Assembly (NCBI RefSeq): GCF_014651715.1
Contig: NZ_BMXK01000004.1
Span: 62,001 to 126,000 of the forward strand
Reading direction: 5' to 3'
From: Zhihengliuella salsuginis
GTDB taxonomy: Bacteria; Actinomycetota; Actinomycetes; Actinomycetales; Micrococcaceae
DNA: 64,000 nucleotides
Shown: one piece after another, positions 45,232-53,746 of the stretch
Layout of the letters: every line of letters begins with the position of its first letter
Position numbering within the stretch: position 1 is the first letter of the stretch
The notes under the pieces: model-generated
The model's database searches: none
What the model was told of the DNA's origin: nothing
What the model saw: the letters and a program-made list of their open reading frames with translations, nothing else
Position numbers and translations under genes: made by a program

Positions 45232-46428
45232 ATGTCCGGCACCACTCACCCTTCCCCCTCTTCGACCAGCACGCTGCTCACGCTCGGGCTGCTGGCCGGC
45301 TCCTCGATGGAGAACGAGCGGCGGCTGCCGATCCACCCCCACCACCTCGACCGGATCGACCCGGATCTCCGCGCGCGGATGATCGTCGAGCGCGGCTACG
45401 GCGCCGACTTCCAGCTGGAGCCGGGCTACGTCGAGTCCCGGGTCGGCAGGGTCGCGGACCGCTCCGAGGTGATCGCAGCGGCCGACGTGCTGCTGCTGCC
45501 CAAACCGCAGGCGGCCGACGTCGCCGCGATCCCCGAGGGCCGCGTGCTGTGGGGATGGCCGCACTGCGTACAGGACGCCGGCATGACCCAGACGGCCATC
45601 GACCGCCGGCTCACGCTGATCGCGTTCGAGGCGATGAACCACTGGAGCAGCCGCGGCGACTTCAACCTGCACGTCTTCCACAAGAACAACGAGCTCGCCG
45701 GCTACTGCTCGGTGCTCGACGCCCTGCGCCTCACCGGAACCACGGGCGTGTACGGGCCGCGCCGCAGCGCCGTCGTCATCGGTTTCGGCGCGACGGCGCG
45801 CGGCGCCGTGACGGCCCTGAACACGCAGGGCTTCCACGACATCCAGGTCCTCACCCAGCGCGACGTCTCGGCGGTCGGCTCCCCGATCCACGGCGTCCAC
45901 ATCGCCCAGCTCAACACCGGCGGCGGCGAGGTCCACCTCAGCGAGGTCCTCACGCAGGACGGCAACGTCCTGCTCCCCGAGTTCCTGGCCTCGCACGACG
46001 TCGTCGTCAACTGCACGCTCCAGGACGTCGGAGCCCCGCTGACCTACCTGCGGAACGAGGACCTGAAGGCGTTCGCCACGGGCAGCCTGATCATCGACGT
46101 CTCCTGCGACGCGGGGATGGGGTTCGAGTGGGCGAAACCCACCGGGTTCGACGACCCGATGTTCACGGTCGGCGACGGCGTCGACTACTACGCGGTCGAC
46201 CACAGCCCGTCGTACCTGTGGGACTCGGCCACGTGGGAGATCAGCGAGGCGCTGCTGCCGTTCCTGCGCACCGTCATGGAGGGCCCGGACGCGTGGGCGG
46301 AGAACCTCACCGTCTCCCGGGCGATCGAGATCCACGACGGCGTGATCGGCAACCCCAGCATCCTGGAGTTCCAGGGCCGCGAGGCGGCCTACCCGCACAG
46401 CCGCACTGCGTCGTCGTTCAGCCGGTAG
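45232..46428 (+). CDS. N5-(carboxyethyl)ornithine synthase-like reductase (AlaDH/PNT family)
   Basis: 398 residues from ATG 45232 with GGGAG 5 nt upstream. The N-terminal AlaDH-type domain reads GSSMENERRLPIHPHHL. The AGYCSVLDALRL region, the dinucleotide-binding stretch SAVVIGFGATARGAV, then GSLIIDVSCDAGMGFEW and AVDHSPSYLWDS follow the layout of lactococcal CEO synthase. It would reductively join pyruvate to ornithine or lysine, or run a related reaction. A TACAAT box (45183-45188) gives a short leader. Confidence 0.78.
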   Translation: MSGTTHPSPSSTSTLLTLGLLAGSSMENERRLPIHPHHLDRIDPDLRARMIVERGYGADFQLEPGYVESRVGRVADRSEVIAAADVLLLPKPQAADVAAIPEGRVLWGWPHCVQDAGMTQTAIDRRLTLIAFEAMNHWSSRGDFNLHVFHKNNELAGYCSVLDALRLTGTTGVYGPRRSAVVIGFGATARGAVTALNTQGFHDIQVLTQRDVSAVGSPIHGVHIAQLNTGGGEVHLSEVLTQDGNVLLPEFLASHDVVVNCTLQDVGAPLTYLRNEDLKAFATGSLIIDVSCDAGMGFEWAKPTGFDDPMFTVGDGVDYYAVDHSPSYLWDSATWEISEALLPFLRTVMEGPDAWAENLTVSRAIEIHDGVIGNPSILEFQGREAAYPHSRTASSFSR

Positions 46429-46704
46429 TGCTCGGAAGTCCCGGCGCTGCTCCTCGATCGCCGCGAGGGGAACCCGGTTCCGATCCGCTACTGCGGGGAG
46501 CGACGCCAGGGATTGAGCGTCGGCGAAGACCACGCGGCGATCCTGGACGCCCGCAAACCCGAGGTGACCTCGGAAATCGACGGGCACACCTCGTTCGCCG
46601 TGGAGATGCAGCTCTTCGACAGCATCCCTTGGGACGAGGAAGAAGACGGTCTGCGCGACGATACGGGCGTGCTGCGGATGATCTCCGACGAGGAGATCTC
46701 CTGA
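46429..46704 (+). pseudogene. Possible gene remnant or small unrecognised gene
   Basis: In the same frame as the preceding stop, 91 codons stay open and read like protein: EVPALLLDRREGNPVPIRYCGE, then a segment with DHAAILDARKPEVTSEIDG and a Glu/Asp-rich end FDSIPWDEEEDG. There is no ATG or GTG start. TTG 46513 would give 63 residues but has a poor ribosome site. It may be the tail of a gene whose front was lost next to the synthase gene. Family unknown. Confidence 0.4.
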
Positions 46705-46763
46705 CTCCGCTGCCGGACGAGGTGTCCCCGCCTCGGTCTGGAAGATCGTTCGTCCCCGCGACG

Positions 46764-47312
46764 TCAGCGGACCCAGTCGCGGCGCAGCAGGCCGTACACC
46801 CACGAGTCGGACACGTCTCCGTCGACGATGCAGTCCTCGCGCAGCGTCCCCTCGAGTTGGAAGCCGAGCTTCTCGAGCACGCGGGCCGACGCCGCATTGC
46901 GAGTGTCCGCCTCCGCCTGAACCCGGTTGAGGTCGAGTGATTCGAAAGCCCACGTCAAGAGGGCACGTGCCGATTCCGTCGCATAGCCATGTCCCCAGGC
47001 CGCTCGACTGAAGCAGTAGCCCAGGGACGCGCTCCGGAAATCCGGATTCCAGTCGTTGAAGGTGCACCAGCCGAGGAAACTCGCGTCGGAAGCGCGCTCG
47101 ACGACCACGCGCGTGCCGCTTCCGTCCTCCTCCATCGAGCGGTTCCGCTCCATGAAGCGCGCCACCGAGGTTCGATCGGTCCACGGCGGCGAATCCCAGT
47201 AGCGCAGCACATAGGGGTCGCTCTGCAAAGCGAAGAGCGCGTCGCCGTCATCATCGGCGAACGGACGCAATCGCAGTCGATCCGTCTCCAGGGTTGGCGT
47301 CGAGAGGGTCAT
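46764..47312 (-). CDS. RimJ/RimL-type GNAT acetyltransferase
   Basis: 182 residues. ETDRLRLRPFADDDGDALF at the start, ASLGYCFSRAAWGHGYATESARALL as the acetyl-CoA loop, and NRVQAEADTRNAASARVLEKLGFQLEG near the end are typical of ribosomal-protein-alanine acetyltransferase relatives. True substrate unknown. Confidence 0.9.
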   Translation of the reverse strand: MTLSTPTLETDRLRLRPFADDDGDALFALQSDPYVLRYWDSPPWTDRTSVARFMERNRSMEEDGSGTRVVVERASDASFLGWCTFNDWNPDFRSASLGYCFSRAAWGHGYATESARALLTWAFESLDLNRVQAEADTRNAASARVLEKLGFQLEGTLREDCIVDGDVSDSWVYGLLRRDWVR

Positions 47313-47417
47313 CGAACCAGTCTCACACGAGTCTCCGAGCGAAGTCAGTGCCCGGCTTCAGCGAATGCGCAGGGCGCGACGCGGCGATCGCTAGGCGCCG
47401 CGTGTGAGAATCGGCGT

Positions 47418-47834
47418 ATGACACTCAGCTATCAGAGCGGGGACGTTCCCGATCGGGGCGAGCTCACGGCCCTGTACGCATCCGTGGGATGGTCCGCCTA
47501 CACCAAAGATCCCGCGCGGCTCGCGGCGGCCGTCGCCGCCTCACTGCATGTCGTGACGGCGCGGGATGGGGTCCGGCTGATCGGACTCGCGCGCGTGGTG
47601 GGTGACGGGCTGACCATCGTGTATCTGCAGGACATCCTGGTTGCTCCCGAACATCGGCGCGCCGGGATCGGCCGCGAACTCTTCCGCCGGGCTTTCGAAC
47701 CGTTCGGCGACGTGCGCCAGAAGCTGCTCATGACCGACGACGAGCCCCGGCAGCTCGCGTTCTACGAATCGATGGGCTTCACCGAGATCCGAGACATGCC
47801 GCACCCGATCCGGGCCTTCGCGAAGTTCGGCTGA
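47418..47834 (+). CDS. GNAT N-acetyltransferase
   Basis: 138 residues from ATG 47418. YLQDILVAPEHRRAGIGRELFRRAF is a canonical acetyl-CoA loop, followed by LAFYESMGFTEI. Compact, single-domain. Acceptor unknown. Confidence 0.9.
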   Translation: MTLSYQSGDVPDRGELTALYASVGWSAYTKDPARLAAAVAASLHVVTARDGVRLIGLARVVGDGLTIVYLQDILVAPEHRRAGIGRELFRRAFEPFGDVRQKLLMTDDEPRQLAFYESMGFTEIRDMPHPIRAFAKFG

Positions 47835-47857
47835 GGCCGTTTGCGCACGACGAACTC

Positions 47858-48259
47858 TCAGCCCTCGCGCTCGCCCAGGCTCGTGCCCAGCAGGAGAAGC
47901 TCGTCCAAAGACTCGGCGCAGAGCTCCATGCTCTCCTCATCCATGGCGCCCATGTCCACCTCGTAGATACGGCGGTCTTGGAGGTTCAGCAGGATCGCGG
48001 AACCGCCGCCGTCGTCACCGATCATGAAGAAGCCGGGCAGGCAGGTCTGCACCTCGTAGTCGGCGTTCCGCTGGACGACGCCCTCGACGCCGAGAATCGA
48101 CAGGCTGCCGTCGGTGCACATCCCGTCCGAGACCCGCACAAGCTCCACGAAATCACCGGGCAGACGCCTGCCGTATTCGGCCTCTTCGCGCTCGATGGCG
48201 GCGGGCGATGCGGGAGGATTCAGCGTGAACGTCACGGCCAGCTCACTTCGCGACAGCAT
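47858..48259 (-). CDS. SMI1/KNR4-like immunity-type protein
   Basis: 133 residues. ASPAAIEREEAEYGRRLPGDFVELVRVSDGM and FMIGDDGGGSAILLNL match the SMI1/KNR4 (SUKH) fold, the commonest immunity domain in bacterial polymorphic-toxin systems. It starts 3 nt after the next gene's stop, as a pair. No toxin gene is adjacent. Confidence 0.82.
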   Translation of the reverse strand: MLSRSELAVTFTLNPPASPAAIEREEAEYGRRLPGDFVELVRVSDGMCTDGSLSILGVEGVVQRNADYEVQTCLPGFFMIGDDGGGSAILLNLQDRRIYEVDMGAMDEESMELCAESLDELLLLGTSLGEREG

Positions 48260-48262
48260 GGC

Positions 48263-48583
48263 TCAAAGCTCCCACACGATGAATGCGTCCCGAGCGAGGT
48301 AGTGCCGGAACGCGAGGAGCAGATCGGCCGTCGCCGGGTTCGCCCGCTGGGCTCTGGCGTTCGCGACGATGCTCTGCACGTCGTCGACGCTGAGGACGTA
48401 GTCGTAGCCGAGCGCGATGGCCTCCGCCGGCAGGTCCGTGGCGTCGTCGACGACGTCGTCCACGTCCCACACCAGCACCGGTGTGGACTCGTCGAATCCC
48501 CGGCGCTGCGCGGGAGCGTACAGGGCATGCGTCCACGGCAGCTTCTCGGCGGTCTTCAACACCTCGCCCAGCAGCATGTTCAT
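48263..48583 (-). CDS. Small protein of a DUF7716-like/immunity type
   Basis: 106 residues: LPWTHALYAPAQRRGFDESTPVLVWDVDDV then YVLSVDDVQSIVANARAQR and LLLAFRHYLARDAFI. It resembles small proteins (DUF7716 from memory) that occur beside SUKH proteins. It forms a two-gene unit with the SMI1/KNR4 gene. Function inferred from the pairing only. Confidence 0.6.
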   Translation of the reverse strand: MNMLLGEVLKTAEKLPWTHALYAPAQRRGFDESTPVLVWDVDDVVDDATDLPAEAIALGYDYVLSVDDVQSIVANARAQRANPATADLLLAFRHYLARDAFIVWEL

Positions 48584-48867
48584 GATGACCGGTACCGCTC
48601 ATTCATGCCACGGCGCTCCCTCGATTGGCTGGCTACACGAGCGATCCTACCAACGCGCTGGGACCCGGAATCCGGGCCAGGAGCCTGCCCGGCACCAACG
48701 CCACGATCGCCGACGACGGTCCAATCGGCGGCCGACGGCCCCTTCCTCGCGTGGGTCGCTGAGGAGATTCGGGCAGTGATCCGCATGTCTCCTGAGGCCC
48801 CTACCGATTCGTCGCGCTGCCTCCGTCCACTATTTACGCGGCAACGCACTACTGGTAAACCGAGAAT

Positions 48868-49206
48868 ATGGCTCACTACATCATCTACTTCAACCAGCAG
48901 TGGGTCGGCGACCACACCGAGGAATGGCTCGCCAGCCGCGGCCCGCTCGCCCAGGCGGTCGTAGAGGAGATGAAAGAGGCCGGCGTCTACGTCTTCGCCG
49001 GCGGGATAGACGACATCAACACCGCCTTCAGCGCCGATGCGAGAAGTGGAACCATCGAGATCACCGACGAGCCGTTCGCGGGGACCAAGGAGTACCTCGG
49101 CGGACTCACCATCGTGGACGTCGAGAACGACGACGCCGCCCGGCTGTGGGCGGGAAGGGTCGCCGAGGCGTGCGGCTGGCCCCAGGAGGTCCGCCGGATC
49201 GGATGA
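48868..49206 (+). CDS. YCII-related (YciI-like) protein
   Basis: 112 residues. HYIIYFNQQWVGDHTEEWLASRGPL and YVFAGGIDDI, GGLTIVDVENDDAARLWAGRVA fit the dimeric alpha-beta-barrel YCII domain of the DGPFPETKE-like group, often found beside ECF sigma genes. No sigma factor is next to it here. The 284 bases before it hold nothing recognised. Confidence 0.83.
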   Translation: MAHYIIYFNQQWVGDHTEEWLASRGPLAQAVVEEMKEAGVYVFAGGIDDINTAFSADARSGTIEITDEPFAGTKEYLGGLTIVDVENDDAARLWAGRVAEACGWPQEVRRIG

Positions 49207-49269
49207 TGCCGCCTCCGCGGACGCGTTGGCATCCGGAATCAGCTGGAGCGCGGCCTCAGCGGCCAGCCC

Positions 49270-50802
49270 TCAACGGGAATCCGACCGCGCGGCACCGGCG
49301 CGATCCCGCCACAGCATGACGACCAGCGAGACGCCGAGACCGAGGAGGATGACGGTGAACGGCGCCGCCGCGATGACCGCCGCACCGCGAAGACTGTCCG
49401 GACCTCCGCTGAGGAGCAGGACAGCTGCGAAGGCGGCCGAGAACGACCACAGCAGCCGCACCGGGCGCGGCGGATTCATGCTGCCGCCCGTCGTCGTGCT
49501 GCCGAGCATGAACGACGCCGAGTCGGCGGAGGTGATGAACAGCAGGGCCAGCACCGGTACGAGCAGCAGGAGCGCGAGCCCGGTCAGCGGCAGGGTGTCG
49601 AACACGGCGAAGGTGGCGATGGACTTCGCCTCCCCGGCCACCCCGGACACCGACACGGCGCCGCTGAGTTCGCGCTCGAGCGCGGTGCCGCCGAAGACCG
49701 AGAACCACACGACGCTCACGAGGCTCGGTACCAGCAGGACGCCGGCGACGACGCCGCGGATCGTGCGGCCGCGCGAGATGCGCGCGATGAACGTCCCCAC
49801 GAACGGCGCCCACGCGATCCACCACGCCCAGAAGAAGTAGACCCACTCCCCCGTCCACGCATCTCCTGCCGCCCCTTCCGTCGCGAGGCTCATCGGCACG
49901 AAGGCGGCCGCGTAGTCCGCTACGCCCGTGCCGAGCGTGGACAGGATCCATGCCGTGGGGCCGACGACGAACACGAGCGCGAGGAGGGTGCCGCAGAGGG
50001 CGGCGTTCGCGAGGCTGAGGGCACGGATCCCCCGGCCCAGCCCAGTCATCGACGAGATCGTCGCGAACGTCATCAGCGCCACGATGATCGCGATCTTCAC
50101 CCCGTACGAATCGGCGATGCCGAACCGGTCGGCGAGGCCGGCGTTGAGTTCACCCGTGCCGAGCCCGAGCGAAGTTGCGACGCCGAACAGGATGGCGAGC
50201 ACGGCGAAGGTGTCGATCAGACTGCCGACCCAGCCGTCGACGAGGCGCCCGAGCAGCGGGCGCAGCGCGGCGCTCACGAGCATGCTGCCGCCCCGGTTGA
50301 AGCACGCGTAGCCGATCGCGATCGCGACGACGGCGTAGATCGCCCAGGCGTGCGGGCCCCAGAACAGGTACGAGTACCGCATTCCCGCGCGGGCGGCCTC
50401 CGCAGAAGCGGGAGCGGTCTCGCCGTACGGCGGGTCGGCGAGATGGATGAGTGGCTCTGCGGTACCCCAGAACAGGAAGCTGAGCCCGACGCCGGCGCTC
50501 ATGAGCATCGCGATCCAGGAGATGGCGCCGAACTCGGGTTTCGCGTCGGGGCCGCCGAGCCGTTTTCGCCCGACCGGGGCCAGCGCGAGCACGACGACGA
50601 ACACGAGCAGCAGGGACACCGTCACCGGATAGACGGGGCCGAAGGTCCCGACGACGACCTCGCGGGTCGCGTCGAGGGAGTCCGTGAGCGCGCCCGGGAA
50701 GATCAGGCCGAACGCGACGAACGCGACCGACAGCATCATCGAGGCGTAGAACACCAGTCCGAGGCGTCCCCGGACTTCCGGACCTGACGCTGGCGCGTTC
50801 AT
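49270..50802 (-). CDS. BCCT-family betaine/choline/carnitine transporter
   Basis: 510 residues with twelve predicted helices. Family motifs: FLFWGTAEPLIHLADPPYG and YFFWAWWIAWAPFVGTFIARISRGRTIR, plus FITSADSASFMLGS. Imports trimethylammonium compounds for osmoprotection or carbon. TAGACT (50811-50816) is 8 nt before the ATG, so it is probably leaderless. The exact substrate is not assignable. Confidence 0.93.
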   Translation of the reverse strand: MNAPASGPEVRGRLGLVFYASMMLSVAFVAFGLIFPGALTDSLDATREVVVGTFGPVYPVTVSLLLVFVVVLALAPVGRKRLGGPDAKPEFGAISWIAMLMSAGVGLSFLFWGTAEPLIHLADPPYGETAPASAEAARAGMRYSYLFWGPHAWAIYAVVAIAIGYACFNRGGSMLVSAALRPLLGRLVDGWVGSLIDTFAVLAILFGVATSLGLGTGELNAGLADRFGIADSYGVKIAIIVALMTFATISSMTGLGRGIRALSLANAALCGTLLALVFVVGPTAWILSTLGTGVADYAAAFVPMSLATEGAAGDAWTGEWVYFFWAWWIAWAPFVGTFIARISRGRTIRGVVAGVLLVPSLVSVVWFSVFGGTALERELSGAVSVSGVAGEAKSIATFAVFDTLPLTGLALLLLVPVLALLFITSADSASFMLGSTTTGGSMNPPRPVRLLWSFSAAFAAVLLLSGGPDSLRGAAVIAAAPFTVILLGLGVSLVVMLWRDRAGAARSDSR

Positions 50803-50901
50803 GTTGCCCGAGTCTATTACCGCGACGTGCGCCTGCCCAGAGCTTCACGGGACCCGCGGCAAGCCCCCGCACCTGGCCTCAGTTGCGGTGTCGAGGAGGC
50901 G

Positions 50902-51438
50902 TCACGTGTTCTTCAACGGCCCGACGACGTCGTACCGGGCGACGATGAAGTCCCCGTTGCGATCGCACTCCTGCAGCGCCAGATCGAAGGCCCCGCCGAA
51001 CAACCGCCTCCCCGAGCCGAGCGTGACGGGCGCGATCGAGACCAGCACCTCGTCCAGCATTCCGGCTGCCGCGAACTCGGCCGCGAGGTCGCCGCCGCCC
51101 ATCACCCACACGTCGCGGTCCCCGGCCGCGGCTTCGATCGCCTTCTTGTGATCGGCAGGAGCCCCGGCGAGGAATGAGACGTGCTCGTTCGCCGGTTCCA
51201 GGTCGCGGTGGGTGAACACGAAGGTGGGCATCTCCGGCAGCCACGAGCGTTCGTGCTCCAGAATCCACTCGTAGGTGGTCGACCCCATGACCTGCGCGCC
51301 CACGCCGGCGATGAACGCTGTTGCGTTCCCTGGTCCGTCGTCGTCGATGTGCTGCTTGAAAAGCCAGGCCAGGGAGTCGTTGTCGTCGGCCAGGAAGCCG
51401 TCCAGCGTGGTGGCGGTGTAGTAGCGGTAGCGGGTCAT
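50902..51438 (-). CDS. Dihydrofolate-reductase-like (RibD C-terminal) protein
   Basis: 178 residues from ATG 51438, GGAGG 5 nt upstream. TRYRYYTATTLDGFLADDNDSLAWL, VMGSTTYEWIL, VWVMGGGDLAAEFAAAGMLDEV and PVTLGSGRRLF are typical of the RibD-C/DHFR-like reductase family common in Actinobacteria. Substrate unknown. Confidence 0.9.
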   Translation of the reverse strand: MTRYRYYTATTLDGFLADDNDSLAWLFKQHIDDDGPGNATAFIAGVGAQVMGSTTYEWILEHERSWLPEMPTFVFTHRDLEPANEHVSFLAGAPADHKKAIEAAAGDRDVWVMGGGDLAAEFAAAGMLDEVLVSIAPVTLGSGRRLFGGAFDLALQECDRNGDFIVARYDVVGPLKNT

Positions 51439-51526
51439 GCGTTGCCTCCAGAATCGTTGCGGTACCCCATGATCTGGCTGAGACCGGGTAAACGGGTGAA
51501 AGTGGCGTTCCCGGCGTCCAGTGCGC

Positions 51527-52189
51527 TCATCGCTCCTCGGACGCGGCCGCCGCGGCGCGGGCGAGCCAGGCCGGGGTGCGCCCCGGGCGCTGGGGCGGGA
51601 TGAGTTCGCCTGCCTTGCAGCACGCGACGAGCTGGTGCGCGCGTCGCTCGCGCGTGGTCTGCTGTTTCGCGGACATGATCCAGTGGCGGACGGCCTTGCG
51701 GTATCCGGGCGTCGCCTGGGCGAGGAACGCCAGTGCACCGGGCGCGGCGTCGACGATCGCCTGCAGATCGGCGGTGAGCTCGGCCTCGGGGTTCTCGTGG
51801 GAGTAGGTCCCCGACCGGGCTGCGGTGCGGCGCTCGAACGCCGCGACGCCCGCCGGGTGCATCCGACCTTCCGCCATCAGCCGCTCGACATGCGCGATGT
51901 TCACCTTCGACCACGTGCTGCCCGGTTTGCGCGGCGACCACCGCTGGCGGCGCGAGTCTGCATCGATTTTCTGCGAGACGGAGTCGATCCATCCGAAGCA
52001 CAACGCCTCGGGGACCGCGTCCTTCCACGTGAGCCCGCGATCCTCGACGTGTGCGAGCTTGAGCCCCATCCACAACTCGCCCTCGGAGTCATGATGGCGC
52101 TCCAGCCAGACGCGGAACTCGGCGCCGTCGCGGAAGAAGATCGCGGGACGCTCCGCCGTGCCGCCCGGGGTGCCGGGATCGTTGGACAT
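51527..52189 (-). CDS. YdeI/OmpD-associated family protein
   Basis: 220 residues: FRDGAEFRVWLERHHDSEGELWMGL, PEALCFGWIDSVSQKIDADSRRQRWSPRKPGSTWSKVN, then a C-terminal YdeI-type segment around GYRKAVRHWIMSAKQQTTRERR. TAGACT (52196-52201) is 6 nt before the ATG (leaderless). The family is poorly characterised. Confidence 0.88.
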   Translation of the reverse strand: MSNDPGTPGGTAERPAIFFRDGAEFRVWLERHHDSEGELWMGLKLAHVEDRGLTWKDAVPEALCFGWIDSVSQKIDADSRRQRWSPRKPGSTWSKVNIAHVERLMAEGRMHPAGVAAFERRTAARSGTYSHENPEAELTADLQAIVDAAPGALAFLAQATPGYRKAVRHWIMSAKQQTTRERRAHQLVACCKAGELIPPQRPGRTPAWLARAAAAASEER

Positions 52190-52276
52190 GCGTTCAGTCT
52201 ACGAGGTCCGTGCCGACGTGTGGAGCCGGTCCGAGGCCGCCTTCCTCCTCGGTCGACGCGGCAGCACTCCACCGGG

Positions 52277-52930
52277 TCATCGCGGACCATCGCCGGTATC
52301 CCGCACACGACGCCCCAGCGCGATGCCGATCCAGATGAAGAACAGGCTCCACCCGGTCAGTGCCAGGTAGGCGGGGTCGCCCCGGCCGGCGATCAGCGCG
52401 GGCGTGACGACGAAGATCATGAACAGGCCGGAGAGGATCACCGACCACCGGCTGATGCCGGGCAGCAGGCGACGGCGGATGATCGCCACCCCGCCGACAA
52501 CGGACGCCACGGCGAGCAGCATCGATCCTGCCCCGTAGCCGTTCTCCAGGTTGATCGCCGCAGCGGCCTCCGTCGACGTGCCCCAGAGCGTGGCCGAGAT
52601 GCCCTCGCAGACCGCGACGACGAGAAAGCCCACCGCCACAGCTCCCATCGACCACGTCACGACACGACCGCCTGGCAGCCGGGCAAGTCCGACGAAACCG
52701 TAGGCCGTCAGCGCGTGCGCGACCAAGAGGACCACGGCGACCCCGACGTGGACGCCCCGTGGGAAGGGGTGGCCCCAGAGCGTGTCGGCGATCGCCGGCG
52801 GATAGGCGAAGGTGAGCAGGCCGACCGGCACCGAGAGCACTCCGCTGAGGACCAGGGAAAAGGCGGGCGCGAGCCCGGCCGGACGCGAACGACGGCCTGA
52901 CGGGACGTCGAGTGGATCAGTGAGAGACAT
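52277..52930 (-). CDS. Membrane protein divergent from TetR gene
   Basis: 217 residues, about six hydrophobic segments (from about residue 20). No known transporter motif. It is divergent from a TetR regulator and shares an operator array with it, so it is the regulator's probable target. Confidence 0.75.
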   Translation of the reverse strand: MSLTDPLDVPSGRRSRPAGLAPAFSLVLSGVLSVPVGLLTFAYPPAIADTLWGHPFPRGVHVGVAVVLLVAHALTAYGFVGLARLPGGRVVTWSMGAVAVGFLVVAVCEGISATLWGTSTEAAAAINLENGYGAGSMLLAVASVVGGVAIIRRRLLPGISRWSVILSGLFMIFVVTPALIAGRGDPAYLALTGWSLFFIWIGIALGRRVRDTGDGPR

Positions 52931-52944
52931 GGTCTTCTCCTTTT

Positions 52945-53002
52945 CACTAGAGCCTCCACTAGAGTGATACTCTAGAGCGTTCCACTAGTGGGACACTCTA
53001 GT
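52945..53002. promoter_or_regulatory. Operator array of five phased CTAG half-sites
   Basis: CTAG occurs at 52947, 52959, 52972, 52985 and 52998, spaced 12 or 13 bp, in repeats of the form ACTAGAG/CTCTAGT. CCACTAGTGG (52982-52991) is a perfect palindrome, and ACTAGAGT (52958-52965) with ACTCTAGT (52995-53002) is an inverted pair. It fills the gap between the membrane-protein gene and the TetR gene. Confidence 0.75.
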
Positions 53003-53027
53003 CAACAGCCATCGTAGGATGAAACAG

Positions 53028-53633
53028 ATGACGAGCACCCGCGACCAACGCGCGAAAGAGACCCGGCGACGCATGACGGCGGCCGCATGCAGGCTGTTCA
53101 GTGAGCGCGGGTACGCCGCGACGACGATGGACGCCGTTGCCAAGGAGGCCGGCGTCGCCGTCCAGACGACCTATTTCACCTTCCGCAACAAGGCGTCGCT
53201 GTTGCAGGCGGCGTTCGAGCACGCCGTACTCGGGCCCGACGAGGTCCCACCGCACCTGAGCGACTGGTACCGGAATGCCAGATCAGCACCGGACGTGGAG
53301 ACCGCGGTCCGCATCTTCGTTGACGGCAACTTCGCAATCCTGCAACGCGCCGCACCCCTGTCCTGGGTGATGAGCGCCGACAAGGACGGGCGGGCGACCG
53401 CGGATTACAACGAGGGGCTCCGCCGCGACGGGTTCCGGGAGCACATCGAGGCCTTTGCCGCCAAGCACCCCCTGCGCGATGGCCTCTCCCCCGAGCACGC
53501 ACTGGACCTGCTGCTGGTTCTCGTCGGACCGCATCAGTTCCAGCTGTTCATCGGCGACTATGGCTGGGGCCTCGACGAGTACCGCAACTGGGTGGTGGCC
53601 GTCGTCCTTCGGGAGCTCTTCGCGATCGGATGA
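53028..53633 (+). CDS. TetR-family repressor
   Basis: 201 residues. HTH: RRRMTAAACRLFSERGYAATTMDAVAKEAGVAVQTTYFTFRNKASLL (about 15-60). Effector domain of about 130 residues with EDLLLVLVGP-like helices. Its -10 box TAGGAT (53015-53020) overlaps the ATG at 53019, and 7 nt follow to ATG 53028, which is chosen as start. It probably represses itself and the divergent membrane-protein gene. Ligand unknown. Confidence 0.88.
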   Translation: MTSTRDQRAKETRRRMTAAACRLFSERGYAATTMDAVAKEAGVAVQTTYFTFRNKASLLQAAFEHAVLGPDEVPPHLSDWYRNARSAPDVETAVRIFVDGNFAILQRAAPLSWVMSADKDGRATADYNEGLRRDGFREHIEAFAAKHPLRDGLSPEHALDLLLVLVGPHQFQLFIGDYGWGLDEYRNWVVAVVLRELFAIG

Positions 53634-53746
53634 GCCGACTGGGCGGCGGCTCGGACCCCGGAACGGACGCCCCCGGGCTCACTCATGGAGACCGGCGAAC
53701 GGGCACAGCTGGAACTTCCTCACTCGAGAGGAATGGCAAAGACAGA

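Noticed and set aside
52945-53002. CTAG repeats as terminal repeats of an insertion sequence
   Set aside because: No transposase or target duplication is nearby, and the regular phasing between two divergent genes fits an operator array.
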